Assembly (NCBI RefSeq): GCF_014654675.1
Contig: NZ_BNBC01000001.1
Location: 26,129 to 90,128 of the forward strand
Length of the DNA: 64,000 bases
Source: Streptomyces spiralis
GTDB lineage: Bacteria > Actinomycetota > Actinomycetes > Streptomycetales > Streptomycetaceae
Direction of reading: 5' to 3'
Part shown: positions 27,867 through 36,550 of the stretch, one piece after another
Position numbering within the stretch: the stretch's first letter is position 1
Layout of the letters: each line of letters opens with the position of its first letter
Translations under genes and position numbers: made by a program
The notes under the pieces: generated by a model
Database searches by the model: none
Told to the model about the DNA's origin: nothing
Seen by the model: only the letters and a program-made list of their open reading frames with translations

Positions 27867-28070
27867 TCAATTGTCGGTGGTGGTGTCCGTGGGGTTGGAG
27901 CTGTCCCCCACGCGTTCGACCCAGTAGAGCTGGCGGTGGCCACGGCTGTCGAGGCTGTCGGCGATCTTCTGCGCCTCGGCGCGGGTGGCGTACCTGCCGA
28001 CGCGGTAGCGATTGCCGTTGTCGTCCTGGCGGACGACGAGCCAGGGAAGAGTGATCGTGCCGTCGTTCAT
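27867..28070 (-). CDS. Small SPOR-domain-like protein
   Basis: A 67-residue protein in which nearly the whole length fits a SPOR-type repeat (WLVVRQDDNGNRYRVGRY...ATRAEAQKIADSL). SPOR domains bind denuded peptidoglycan, but this protein has no signal peptide or membrane helix, so its location and role are unclear. The purine-rich GGAAGGAG sequence upstream supports the start. It is single and monocistronic, with a decayed repeat region on its 5' side. Confidence 0.75.
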   Translation of the reverse strand: MNDGTITLPWLVVRQDDNGNRYRVGRYATRAEAQKIADSLDSRGHRQLYWVERVGDSSNPTDTTTDN

Positions 28071-28499
28071 TCCCGCCCCACTGCTCCTTCCCGCCCCTAC
28101 GGGCCCGCGCCCGCATCCGGCTCACGACCCCCACCGCGCCCCGCCGCCGGGGAAACCGCAATACGCATATGCCCGAGCCTACGCCCTACCTTCACGCAGC
28201 GAACACGCCTTTTCACAAAGAGGTAGGCAACCGGCCAGTACGCAGGGGGCGCACGATGCCGAACACGCCGCCCGCGGACCTGGCCACCCACGGTCAACGA
28301 CGGGCCACGGGCCCTTCGGGCGGCACTGACGACCTGCGAGAACGGCCGGAATCCAGCGCCCGCCGGACGTGGCGCCGGGCGGCATGTGGGCGCAGGTGCC
28401 TGCGAGACACCCACCGAGGAGCGCACGACCGCGCGGACCCGCTCCCCACAGGGACCGACTCCCCGCCGCAGACGCCCCCTCACACAGACTCCCCGGCAC
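28071..28499. other. Gene-poor interval
   Basis: I see no credible gene here. Open frames lack Streptomyces codon bias and are Arg/Pro/Gly-rich by composition. From about 28434 the sequence begins to show degenerate copies of the 19-base repeat that becomes clear at 28500. Confidence 0.6.
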
Positions 28500-28776
28500 G
28501 GGCCGCCTGGCCCGGCGCGGGAACGCTCGCATGGCGCGGGACGGCTCGCATGGCGCGGGCCGCCTCGCCCAGCGCGGACCGGCTTCCATGACGCGGCCCG
28601 GCATCCCCGTCGCGGGCCCACCTCCCGCGCACGGGCCGACTCCCCACGCGGAGCCGTTCCCTGCCGCGGACGGGCTCTGCACGCGAACCACCTTCCCGAC
28701 ACGGGCCGCCTCGCCGGGCGCGGGCCGCCTCGCACGGCACGGGCCGGCCTCCCCGGCAGGACCGGCTCCCCCATCA
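28500..28776. repeat. 19-bp tandem repeat array (minisatellite-like), about 15 copies
   Basis: Consecutive units of 17-19 bases with consensus near GGGCCGCCTCGCCNGGCGC begin at 28500, 28519, 28538, 28557, 28576, 28595 and 28614, all exactly 19 apart. They continue with small indels to 28703, 28722, 28741 and 28759. The array lies between the SPOR gene and the 3' end of the GntR gene. Open frames through it are a by-product of the repeat. Confidence 0.85.
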
Positions 28777-28840
28777 CGGCCCGGCCCCCCACCGGCCGGT
28801 TTTCCGCATGTGCGGGAGTGGCGTGTGGCCGGCTGGTGGG

Positions 28841-29593
28841 TTACTTCACCGGGAGGTGGTAGGCGACCCGGTAGCGGTCGGCGGGGATCACCACGTCTGC
28901 TGTCTCGACGGCGCGGCCGGACGCGTAGAAGGTGCGTTGGATCACCATCACGACGTGGCCGGGGACGCCGCCCAGGGTGAGCAGTTCCTCGGCGAGGCCG
29001 GGGCGGGCGCCGACCTCCTCGGTGACGTTGTCGACGATGACGTCGATGGCGCGCAGGCGCTCGACGACACCCATGCCGCCGAGCGGTCCTTCCTCGGGGA
29101 GCATCACGGGCGTGCGGCCGGTGAGGGCAAGCGGCTCCCAGGAGGTGGAGAGCATCATCGCCTCGCCCGCGTCCCGGAAGACGTACTTGGTGCACATCAC
29201 GCGGTCACCGGGCTTGATGCCGAGCCGTTCGGCGATCGCGCCGCTCGCCTCGGTCTGCGCGCTGTGCGACTCCCAGGTGCCACGCGCCTCCGCGGCCGCC
29301 TGCTCCTGCCGGAACGGGGTGGCCCCGGCGGCCGGCCGGAATCCGGAGCGGGCCACCCGGCGCGGCACGGGCCGCTCGCGCACATAGGTCCCCGAACCCG
29401 AGCGGCCCTCGACCAGCCCCTCGGCCATCAGCACCTTGCGGGCCTCCAGCGCGACCGTGTCCGAGACGCCGTACTCCTCGCGGATCCGCGCCTGCGAGGG
29501 CAGCCGGGTGTGCGGTGGCAGCTGACCGTCGACGATCTTCTTGCGGAGGTCACCCGCGACACGCAGATACGCCGGCTGCTCACCGAAAGTCAC
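28841..29593 (-). CDS. GntR-family transcriptional regulator (UTRA/HutC type)
   Basis: A 250-residue regulator; GTG start 29593 with GGGAG 6 bases upstream. The N-terminal winged helix (residues 1-75, with LPSQARIREEYGVSDTVALEARKVL) is followed by a Pro/Arg-rich linker and a UTRA effector domain (about 95-245). Such proteins are repressors that release DNA on binding a small ligand. It diverges from the serpin gene, so the 294-base spacer probably holds its operator; GTTGTAC and GTTGTAAC words occur there. Confidence 0.9.
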   Translation of the reverse strand: MTFGEQPAYLRVAGDLRKKIVDGQLPPHTRLPSQARIREEYGVSDTVALEARKVLMAEGLVEGRSGSGTYVRERPVPRRVARSGFRPAAGATPFRQEQAAAEARGTWESHSAQTEASGAIAERLGIKPGDRVMCTKYVFRDAGEAMMLSTSWEPLALTGRTPVMLPEEGPLGGMGVVERLRAIDVIVDNVTEEVGARPGLAEELLTLGGVPGHVVMVIQRTFYASGRAVETADVVIPADRYRVAYHLPVK

Positions 29594-29887
29594 TGGCCAC
29601 TCCCATCAGGTTGTACAGACAGCAACAGCGTGGCAACCGTGGGTTGTAACGTGCAAGCCAAGGCCAGAGAATCACTCGATGTGATGACTTATGAGGCCGC
29701 GAGGCATCGTCCAGGCACTTCCTCCCCGCTCCGGACGTTGTCACACCTGCCCGGCCATGCCGTCTGCCGCGCCCGGCCCACGGCCACCGTCACGGAAACT
29801 CCGAGCGATGGCACAGACCCCGCCCATAGCCTTGCGCACAGTGACGGGTGAGGGATCACAGATCATCGGGGAAGCGGGGGGGACTGC
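29594..29887. promoter_or_regulatory. Divergent promoter region of gntR and serpin genes
   Basis: No gene is seen. Near 29609-29660 there are repeated GTTGTAC/GTTGTAAC words and a GCAACAGCGTGGCAAC near-repeat, suitable as a GntR-family operator next to the regulator start. Confidence 0.4.
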
Positions 29888-31093
29888 ATGCAGGTGTCAG
29901 AGGCGACCGTCCGGGCGGTCAACGGGCTGACGGCCCGCTGGGCGGACAGCGCGGGCGACAGCGACCGCGGCACGGTGTTCTCCGCCGCCGGGGTGTGGCC
30001 GCCGCTGGCGTTCCTGGCCGACGGCGCCGGGGGCCCGGCGCGCACGGAGCTCGCCGATGCCGTGGGCCTGCCGGCCGATCAGGCGGCCGCCCACGCACGG
30101 GAGTTGCTGGGCGCGCTCGACGGCCTGCGCGGAGCGGGGTCGGCCCTCGGGCTGTGGACGAAGCGCACCCTGGAGCTGCGGGAGCAGTGGGCGGCCGGGC
30201 TGCCGGCCGGGACGCACGGCGTGCTCACCGGAGACCCGGCGGCCGACAAGGAAGCCCTGGACACATGGGCGCACAAGCGGACCGGCGGCCTGATCGACGC
30301 CATGCCGGTCCCGGTGACGAAGGAGACCGAGCTGCTCCTGGCCGGCGCGCTGACCGTGCGCACGGAGTGGCTGAGCCGCTTCCACGAGGGAGTGCTGGAG
30401 CCCGAGGCCGGACCGTGGCGGGGCCGGTCGCTGCTCAGTCTGTTCCGGTCCAGCACGCTGCTGGACCGGGTCGGGGTGGCGGACACCCCGGAGGGTCACG
30501 TCACCGGGCTGAGGGTGCTCGGGAACACCGCCGTCGACGTCCATCTCCTGCTGGGCGAGGAACACATGACGCCGGGCCAGGTGCTGCGCGCGGGCATCGG
30601 CGTCCTCGAGCGCAGGCACTCGGTCGTGCCCGGGCCGCGGCTCCCGTTCGGTGACGCGGGACCCGGGCTGCGGGTTCGGAGGGTGCGCCGCACCCGGCCG
30701 GCGCCGCCCACCCTCCACGTGAGGACCGTGGCGTACGACCTGTCCGCGCACCACGACCTGCTGGCCCTGCACCGGCTGTTCGGGCTGACCACGGCCCGGG
30801 ACGACTCGGTCGGGCACTTCCCCGGCATCAGCGACTTCCCGCTGGCCATCGGGGCGGCCGCGCAGACGGCGGTGGCGACGTTCGGGCCGCTGGGGTTCCG
30901 CGCGGGTGCGGTGTCCGCGTTCGGCATGGCCGGCGCCGGCATGCCCCAACTCCGCTACCTGACCACCTCCGTCGACGCCGGCTTCGACCGCCCCTTCGGC
31001 TTCCTCGCCCTGCACCGCCACACCCGCCTGGTGCTCGCCGCGGGCTGGGTCACCGACCCGGAGCCTTACCCCGAGGAGCCGTGGGAGGACTGA
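29888..31093 (+). CDS. Serpin-family protein
   Basis: A 401-residue protein without signal peptide. Serpin hallmarks are an N-terminal TVFSAAGVWPPLAFLADGA helix pair and the C-terminal FDRPFGFLALHRHTRLVLAAGWVTDPE, which matches the serpin signature strand. Serpins normally trap serine or cysteine proteases through a reactive-centre loop. The stretch before the signature (GAGMPQLRYLTTSVDAG) does not show the typical small-residue hinge, so inhibitory activity is doubtful. Start ATG 29888 follows a G-rich ribosome binding site. Confidence 0.85.
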   Translation: MQVSEATVRAVNGLTARWADSAGDSDRGTVFSAAGVWPPLAFLADGAGGPARTELADAVGLPADQAAAHARELLGALDGLRGAGSALGLWTKRTLELREQWAAGLPAGTHGVLTGDPAADKEALDTWAHKRTGGLIDAMPVPVTKETELLLAGALTVRTEWLSRFHEGVLEPEAGPWRGRSLLSLFRSSTLLDRVGVADTPEGHVTGLRVLGNTAVDVHLLLGEEHMTPGQVLRAGIGVLERRHSVVPGPRLPFGDAGPGLRVRRVRRTRPAPPTLHVRTVAYDLSAHHDLLALHRLFGLTTARDDSVGHFPGISDFPLAIGAAAQTAVATFGPLGFRAGAVSAFGMAGAGMPQLRYLTTSVDAGFDRPFGFLALHRHTRLVLAAGWVTDPEPYPEEPWED

Positions 31094-31170
31094 GTGCACG
31101 ACGGGTGACGGCCGGGGAGCCGGGCGTGCGGCGTGGCCGTCCTGCCAGGACGTCGGCGGACCCGCACCTT

Positions 31171-31176
31171 TAACCT
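31171..31176 (+). promoter_or_regulatory. Leaderless-type -10 element for the threonine-synthase-like gene
   Basis: TAACCT ends 6 bases before ATG 31183, with no ribosome binding site in between. Confidence 0.55.
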
Positions 31177-31182
31177 GCGCAT

Positions 31183-32289
31183 ATGACACCTCTGCCGGAC
31201 CGATACTGCCCCACCGACGGCAACCGCGTCCCCGGTGACTCGCTCGCCTGGTGCTGCCCGTCCTGCCGCGGCCCCCTGGACCTCGACTTCGCCCCCACGC
31301 CCGCGCCCCTGAAGTCCCTCACCGGACGCGTGAACTCGCTGTGGCGGTATGCCGAGACGCTGCCGCTGTCGTCGCCCAGCGTGTCCCTGGGCGAGGGCCG
31401 CACCCCGCTCGTGGAGCTGACGGACAGGGTGTCGGCGAAGCTCGACTACATGATGCCGACGCTGTCGTTCAAGGACCGGGGCGCGGTGATGCTGGCCGAG
31501 CTGGCGTTTCGGGCCGGGCCGCGCCGGGTGGTCGCGGACAGCAGCGGCAACGCGGGCACGGCGATCGCCGCGTACTGCGCCCGCGGACGGCTGCCGTGCA
31601 CGGTGTACGTCCCGCTGGGCACGTCAGCGAAGAAGCTGGAGCAGATCGAGGCGCACGGCGCCCGGGTGGAGGTCGTCGACGGCGACCGGGAGGCGGCGGG
31701 CGCTGTGGCACGGCGCGCGGCGGACGAGCCGGACACCTTCTACGCCTCGCACGTCTACAACCCCTACTTCCTGCACGGCACCAAGACGTATGTGCACGAG
31801 CTGTGGGAGGACCTCGGCGGGCGGCTGCCGGACGTCCTGGTCCTGCCGGTGGGCAACGGCACGCTGCTGCTCGGGGCGGCGCTGGCGGTCGCCGAGCTGT
31901 ACGGCGCCGGTCTGCTGGACCGGCGTCCGGCGCTGTGGGCGGTGCAGGCGGCGGCGGTGGCTCCGCTGGCCCGCGCCTGGGAGGAGGGCGCGGAGGAGCT
32001 GACCGGGACGACCCCCGTGGCCCCGACGCACGCGGAGGGCATCGCCATCGCCCGGCCGCCCCGGGCCCGTCAGATCCTGCGCGCGGTACGGGACTCGGGC
32101 GGCACGTTCCTGACCGTCACCGAGGACCAGATCCGCCACGCCCAGCTGGATCTGGCCTCGCGCGGCCTGTACGTCGAGTCGACGGGCGTGGCCTGCTGGG
32201 CGGCCGTACGGGAGGGCGCGCTCGGCAACAGGTCGGCGGTGGTGCCGTTGTGCGGGGCGGGGCTGAAGTCGGGGCTCGCCCGGGCGTGA
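31183..32289 (+). CDS. PLP-dependent threonine-synthase-like enzyme
   Basis: A 368-residue fold-type II PLP enzyme. The probable Schiff-base lysine is K97 in LSFKDRG, the phosphate-binding segment is SSGNAGTA and the C-terminal PLP-phosphate loop is CGAGLKSG. The N-terminus has a small Cys cluster (C-PTDG...CC-PSC) like the zinc-ribbon of archaeal-type threonine synthases. Threonine synthase or a related beta-eliminating lyase is likely; the canonical Streptomyces ThrC usually lies in the hom-thrC-thrB operon, so this is probably a paralogue with another amino-acid substrate. Confidence 0.87.
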   Translation: MTPLPDRYCPTDGNRVPGDSLAWCCPSCRGPLDLDFAPTPAPLKSLTGRVNSLWRYAETLPLSSPSVSLGEGRTPLVELTDRVSAKLDYMMPTLSFKDRGAVMLAELAFRAGPRRVVADSSGNAGTAIAAYCARGRLPCTVYVPLGTSAKKLEQIEAHGARVEVVDGDREAAGAVARRAADEPDTFYASHVYNPYFLHGTKTYVHELWEDLGGRLPDVLVLPVGNGTLLLGAALAVAELYGAGLLDRRPALWAVQAAAVAPLARAWEEGAEELTGTTPVAPTHAEGIAIARPPRARQILRAVRDSGGTFLTVTEDQIRHAQLDLASRGLYVESTGVACWAAVREGALGNRSAVVPLCGAGLKSGLARA

Positions 32290-32357
32290 CCGCACACCGG
32301 CGCGGGGTTCCCGCACGGGCGTGACCGCGCTCCAGGGATGCGGAGGCGATCCCGGGC

Positions 32358-33188
32358 TCACTCGTCGAAGGCGGTGGCGCGGGCACGCTTCTCCCAGGCG
32401 GCGATGTCGCCGCGCACCTGGTCGAGGTGGTCGAGGACGGCGGTGACCCCGTCGTCGCCCAGGGGCAGCCGCAGCGGGGTGTCGTCCGACTCCAGGGCGG
32501 CGAGGACGAGCTCCGCCGCCTTCGCGGGGTCGCCGGGCTGGGTGCCGTCGCCGCCGGAGACGGCAGCTCGGGTCTGGCCCACCTTGGCGTAGACCCCGCT
32601 GTCCGCGCTCACCCCGGCCCGGCCGGTACCGAACAGGGAGGTGCGGAAGGCTCCCGGCTCGACGATCAGCACCTTGACGCCGTACTCGGCCACCTCGTCC
32701 GCCAGCGCCTCCGACATGCCCTCCAGAGCGAACTTCGTCCCGCTGTACGCCCCGAAGCCCGCGAAGGACATCTGCCCGCCCATGCTGCTCATCTGCACGA
32801 TCGCGCCCGAGCGCCGCTCGCGCATGTGCGGCAGCACCGCGCGCGTCAGCGCGGCCGGACCGAAGACGTGCACGTCGAACAGGTCGCGCAGTTCCTGGTC
32901 GGTGGTCTCCTCCAAGGCGCCGACGTGGGTGCGGCCGGCGTTGTTCACCAGCACGTCGATCCGGCCGTGCCGGGCCACCACGTCCCGTACCGCGGCCTCG
33001 TCGGCCGCCGTGTCGGTGACGTCCAGCGCCAGCGCCTCCATCTGGTCGGGCCGCGCGGCCACCAGGTCGGCCAGCGTCTCCGGCCGCCTGACCGCGCCCA
33101 CCACCACGTCACCGGCGGCGAGGGCGGCCTCGGCGATCGCCCGCCCGAAACCGCTGCCCGCGCCGGTGATCAGCCACACCTTGTTCAT
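32358..33188 (-). CDS. Short-chain dehydrogenase/reductase
   Basis: A 276-residue SDR. The nucleotide-binding GAGSGFG (residues 8-14), NNAG, catalytic Ser in MSSMGG and YSGTK are all present, so it should be active. The oxidoreductase type with an extended C-terminus is common in Streptomyces beside LysR regulators. The substrate is unknown. It diverges from the lysR gene across 127 bases that contain a perfect palindrome. Confidence 0.92.
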   Translation of the reverse strand: MNKVWLITGAGSGFGRAIAEAALAAGDVVVGAVRRPETLADLVAARPDQMEALALDVTDTAADEAAVRDVVARHGRIDVLVNNAGRTHVGALEETTDQELRDLFDVHVFGPAALTRAVLPHMRERRSGAIVQMSSMGGQMSFAGFGAYSGTKFALEGMSEALADEVAEYGVKVLIVEPGAFRTSLFGTGRAGVSADSGVYAKVGQTRAAVSGGDGTQPGDPAKAAELVLAALESDDTPLRLPLGDDGVTAVLDHLDQVRGDIAAWEKRARATAFDE

Positions 33189-33302
33189 GACCCCTCCTGG
33201 GTTCGTCTCCCGGATTCTCCGGGTCTCCCCGGGTTCCCCCGGGTTCTTCGTCTGGGCACCAGCGTCGGGCCCGGACCGGTGGCGCGTCCAAGACCCGGCG
33301 TG

Positions 33303-33317
33303 ATAACCGATGGTTAT
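33303..33317. promoter_or_regulatory. LysR-type operator palindrome ATAACC-GAT-GGTTAT
   Basis: A perfect 6-3-6 palindrome lies at the start of the lysR gene in the divergent lysR/SDR promoter region. It has the interrupted-dyad form used by LysR regulators. It overlaps the first possible lysR start codon (33310). Confidence 0.65.
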
Positions 33318-34221
33318 GACAGGGGACGTGCATGTACGAGATCTGCGCTACTTCGTCGCGGTGGCCGAGGAGCTGCACTTCACACGGGCCGCCGAGCACC
33401 TGTACGTGTCCCAGCCCGCGCTGAGCAAGCAGATCCGCGCGCTGGAACGGCAGTTGGGCGTGGACCTCTTCGAGCGCCGGCCGCAGGGCGTGGCGCTCAC
33501 CGAGGCCGGTACGGCGCTGCTGCCGCACGCCCGGCGGGTGCTGGACGCCTGGGCGGAGGGCGCCGGCGCGGTGGAGTCGGCGCGGGCGGCGCTGCGGGGC
33601 ACGCTGGTGGTGGGCATGAGCACCAGCCCGGGGCGCGGCGGGCTGCTGCCGGCGATCCGCTCCCGCTTCACGGCCGCGCGGCCCGGGACCTCCCTCAGAC
33701 TGCGGCAGGTGAGCTGGGAGGACCCGACGGCCGGCCTGGCGGAGGGGGCCGTGGACGTCGCCTTCGTGTGGCTGCCGCTGCCGGACTCCGAGCGCTACGG
33801 CTGGACGGTGGTCGCCGAGGAGCCGCGGCTGGTCGCGCTGCCCGAGGCGCATCCGCTGGCCGCCCGTGCGGAGGTGGACTTCGCGGACCTGGCCGGACTG
33901 CCGTTCCTGGCGCTGCCGCGGGCCGCCGGTCCACTGCGCGACTACTGGCTCGCCCTGGACGCCCGCGGCGGCACCCCGCCCGTGATCGGCGCGGAGGTGG
34001 CGAGCACCGAGGAGACGTACGAGGCGCTGGTCGCGGGGCTCGGTGTGTGCCTGGTCGCGGCCGGCAACGCGCCGCTGATCAGCCTGGGCGGGGTGATCAC
34101 CCGGCCGGTGCGCGGCATCGGGCCGAGCCGCTACGCGCTCGCCTGGCGCCGCGAGGACGCCGACCGCCCGCTGGTGCGCGCATACGCGCAGGCCTGCCGA
34201 CTGGCCACGGAGGGCGGCTGA
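33316..34221 (+). CDS. LysR-family transcriptional regulator
   Basis: About 301 residues. The N-terminal winged helix (LRYFVAVAEELHFTRAAEHLYVSQPALSKQ) is classical LysR, followed by a periplasmic-binding-protein-like effector domain from about residue 90. Start codons at 33310, 33316 and 33328 are all possible and none has a convincing ribosome binding site; 33316 is a compromise. It probably controls the divergent SDR through the palindrome at 33303. The stop overlaps the first unit of a tandem repeat. Confidence 0.9.
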   Translation: MTGDVHVRDLRYFVAVAEELHFTRAAEHLYVSQPALSKQIRALERQLGVDLFERRPQGVALTEAGTALLPHARRVLDAWAEGAGAVESARAALRGTLVVGMSTSPGRGGLLPAIRSRFTAARPGTSLRLRQVSWEDPTAGLAEGAVDVAFVWLPLPDSERYGWTVVAEEPRLVALPEAHPLAARAEVDFADLAGLPFLALPRAAGPLRDYWLALDARGGTPPVIGAEVASTEETYEALVAGLGVCLVAAGNAPLISLGGVITRPVRGIGPSRYALAWRREDADRPLVRAYAQACRLATEGG

Positions 34222-34356
34222 GACACCGCCCGGGGACGGCCGGGACAACCGGCCGGGGACGGTCAAGACGCCCGTCCGAGGACGGCCGAGACACCCGGCC
34301 CGAGGACGGCCAAGACACCCGACCCCGGGACAGCCGAGACTCCCGCCCGGGGGCGG
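34220..34356. repeat. Tandem repeat of 22-24 bp, about six copies, between convergent genes
   Basis: Units start at 34220, 34242, 34265, 34288, 34312 and 34336, with consensus near GAGACACCCGNCCGAGGACGGCC. The array fills the whole gap between the lysR stop and the SARP stop. Its GC-rich arms could form hairpins and act as a bidirectional terminator. Confidence 0.8.
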
Positions 34357-34357
34357 G

Positions 34358-36268
34358 TCACGCCGCCTCGGGCTCGGGTTCGGGTTCGTCGAGGAGCAGT
34401 TCGCGGGTGCAGTCTCGGATCAGGGTGTGGAAGGAGAAGCGGGCCGGGGTGTCCTCGCGGATCAGGTTGTTCTCGATCAGCACGTCGAAGTGGCGTTCCA
34501 CGTCGCCGGCCGGCAGGCCGGTCACGGCGGCCGCGTGGGCGACGTCGTAGGACGGGGACGGGTGGCGGCTGATGAGGCGGCTGAACCGGCGCTGGGAGGG
34601 GTTCAGGTGCTGGTAGGACGTGCGCAGCATGGACATCAGGTCGCGGTCGGCGCTGTGCAGGCAGCTCGCCCGCTGCGGAGCGCCGGCCAGGCGGTCCACG
34701 AGGTCGGCGACCGCCCAGGTGGGGCGTGAGCGCAGCCGGGTCGCGGCGATGCGGAGGGCGAGCGGCAGCTGGCCGCACAGCTCGACGGCCCGGGCCACCT
34801 GATCCGGTTCGCGGGCCGCGCGCTGCTCCCCCACGATGCGGGTGAACAGCGCGGCGGCGTCCGCGGCCGGCAGCACGTCCAGCCACAGGGGCACCGCTCC
34901 GTCCAGCGCGCTGAGCTTGCGGCGGCTGGTCACCAGCACCAGCGAACCGCCGGCGCCCGGCAGCAGGGGGGTGACCTGGGCGGTGTCGGCCGCGTCGTCG
35001 AGGACCACCAGGCAGCGCTCGCCCGCGAGCCGTGACCGCCACAGGGCGCTGCGCTCCTCCAGGCTGCGCGGGATCGCCTCCGGCGCCACGCCACTGGCCT
35101 GGAGCAGGGTGGCCAGGGCCTGTTCGGGCGGCAGCGGCGGCCGGTCGGCGCTGTAGCCGTGCAGGCTTATGAAGTACTGCCCGTCCGGGTAGTGGGCGGC
35201 GACGCGGTGGGCGACGCGCACGGCGAGGGTCGTCTTGCCGACGCCGCCCATGCCGTCGACGGCGATCATCAGCGGGGAGTCCGCGTGCTCCTGGGCGGCC
35301 AGGCCCAGCAGGGAGTTCAGTTCGGCGGCGCGGCCGGTGAAGTCGGTGAGGTCGTGGGGCAGGTAGTTCCGGCGGTTGCCGGGCGGGGAGACGGGCGCGG
35401 TCGCGGGTGCGGACACGGAGACGGATGCGGACGGAGGGCGTACGGCGTCGTCGTCGCCCCCTGCCGGCTGCCCGGGTCCGCCCGGGGCCCGGGTGCGGCG
35501 CGGCGCGCGGCCGGCCGGTGCGGGGCCGCGGGCCGCGGGCGAGTCGGCGAGGATCTCCGCGTGCAGGGTGCGCAGGTGCTGGCTGGGCTCCAGGCCGAGT
35601 TCCTCCGCCAGGAACCGCCGGCCCTCGTCGTAGACGGCGAGCGCGTCGGCCTGCCGACCGCTGCGGAACAGGGCGAGCATCAGGCTGCCGCGCAGGGAGT
35701 CCCTGAGCGGGTACTCCGCGAGCAGCGCGTGCAACTCGCCGACCACGGAGCTGGTTTCACCGATCCTCAGGCGCAGTGTCATGAGGTCCTCCAGCGCGGT
35801 CAGCCGCTGCTCGTGGAGCTTGACCGCGGCGGAGGTGACGCTGGGGCAGTGGATGCCGGCGAAGGCGTCGCCGCGCCAGAGGTCCACCGCCGACTGCAGC
35901 AGGCGGATGGCGTCGGCGTAACGGCCCTCGCGTTCGGCCGTGGCGGCGCCGCGCACCGATGTGACGAAGCGGTGGGCGTCCACGGCGTCGTCGGGGACCA
36001 TGAGCCGGTACCCGACGTCCATCGTGACCAGACTGGTCTCGTCGGCCGCGGAGAGGATGCGGCGCAGGTCACGGATGGCGTTGTGGACCTGGGGGCGGGC
36101 GGAGGACGGCGGGTCCTCCCACAGCTCGTCCACCAGCACGTCCATCGGGACCACCCGGTTGGCGTGCAGGAGCAGCAGGGCCAGGAGCTTCTGCTGGCGC
36201 ATGCCCCTCACGCGGACGAGTTCACCCGACTGGCGGGTCTCCAGAGAACCCAGGACGAGGAATTCCAT
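34358..36268 (-). CDS. SARP-family activator with NB-ARC ATPase domain (AfsR/DnrI-like)
   Basis: A 636-residue pathway regulator. Residues 1-95 form an OmpR-type winged helix (MEFLVLGSLETRQSG, LLHANRVVPMDVLVDELW) and residues 100-245 the bacterial transcriptional activation domain. A Pro/Ala-rich linker leads to an NB-ARC-like NTPase with Walker A GMGGVGKTT at 339-347 and Walker B CLVVLDDA. It lacks the long TPR tail of AfsR. SARPs bind 11-bp-spaced direct repeats; such a site lies at 59432-59469 ahead of the biosynthetic operon. It is preceded by a small signal-peptide ORF at 36371-36550. Confidence 0.93.
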   Translation of the reverse strand: MEFLVLGSLETRQSGELVRVRGMRQQKLLALLLLHANRVVPMDVLVDELWEDPPSSARPQVHNAIRDLRRILSAADETSLVTMDVGYRLMVPDDAVDAHRFVTSVRGAATAEREGRYADAIRLLQSAVDLWRGDAFAGIHCPSVTSAAVKLHEQRLTALEDLMTLRLRIGETSSVVGELHALLAEYPLRDSLRGSLMLALFRSGRQADALAVYDEGRRFLAEELGLEPSQHLRTLHAEILADSPAARGPAPAGRAPRRTRAPGGPGQPAGGDDDAVRPPSASVSVSAPATAPVSPPGNRRNYLPHDLTDFTGRAAELNSLLGLAAQEHADSPLMIAVDGMGGVGKTTLAVRVAHRVAAHYPDGQYFISLHGYSADRPPLPPEQALATLLQASGVAPEAIPRSLEERSALWRSRLAGERCLVVLDDAADTAQVTPLLPGAGGSLVLVTSRRKLSALDGAVPLWLDVLPAADAAALFTRIVGEQRAAREPDQVARAVELCGQLPLALRIAATRLRSRPTWAVADLVDRLAGAPQRASCLHSADRDLMSMLRTSYQHLNPSQRRFSRLISRHPSPSYDVAHAAAVTGLPAGDVERHFDVLIENNLIREDTPARFSFHTLIRDCTRELLLDEPEPEPEAA

Positions 36269-36370
36269 TTCTTTTGTTCCCCCGATGTGCGGGTCGGTCG
36301 ATCTCCCGAGGTCGGGGGTGGTCGTTCCCCCTGGGTGCGGGCCGTTCGGTACTGCGCGCTCGGGACGCGG

Positions 36371-36550
36371 TCACTTTCCCCAGGTGACGTCGTCCGGCGT
36401 TTCCACGGCGGTGGTCGTGCCCGTTCCCTGTTCGGCCTCGACGACTCCCGGAATGCGCTGCACATGGTGCGCGGCGGTCACCGAAAGCGTCATTCCGCCG
36501 GCGGCGAGAAGCACGGAGGCGACGATTTTGGAGACACGGGTAGCCAGCAC
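36371..36550 (-). CDS. Small putative secreted or membrane peptide (59 aa) upstream of SARP
   Basis: GTG start 36550 with AAGGAG 8 bases upstream, stop at 36371-36373. The 59-residue product begins MLATRVSKIVASVLLAAGG, a basic-then-hydrophobic signal-like segment, then an Ala/His region and an acidic, Thr-rich tail ending TPDDVTWGK. It contains no Cys. It is in the same direction as the SARP gene, 102 bases ahead of it. Possible roles are a small secreted factor or, less likely, a scaffold peptide for the LanB-like enzyme. I recognise no family. Confidence 0.55.
   Translation of the reverse strand: MLATRVSKIVASVLLAAGGMTLSVTAAHHVQRIPGVVEAEQGTGTTTAVETPDDVTWGK

Noticed and set aside
28097..28792. 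231-residue open frame on the minus strand, rich in Arg, Pro, Gly and Ala
   Set aside because: It runs through the 19-bp tandem repeat; its periodic protein sequence is a by-product of the DNA repeat and it has no ribosome binding site or coding bias.
31183..32289. Threonine-synthase-like gene as part of the biosynthetic cluster
   Set aside because: It is separated from the cluster by the SDR/LysR pair and a repeat array, on the opposite strand, next to a serpin gene of ordinary chromosomal context.
36371..36550. Interpretation of the 59-residue peptide as a lanthipeptide precursor
   Set aside because: It has no Cys, a signal-like N-terminus rather than a leader-core layout, and is not next to the LanB-like gene; kept only as a weak alternative.
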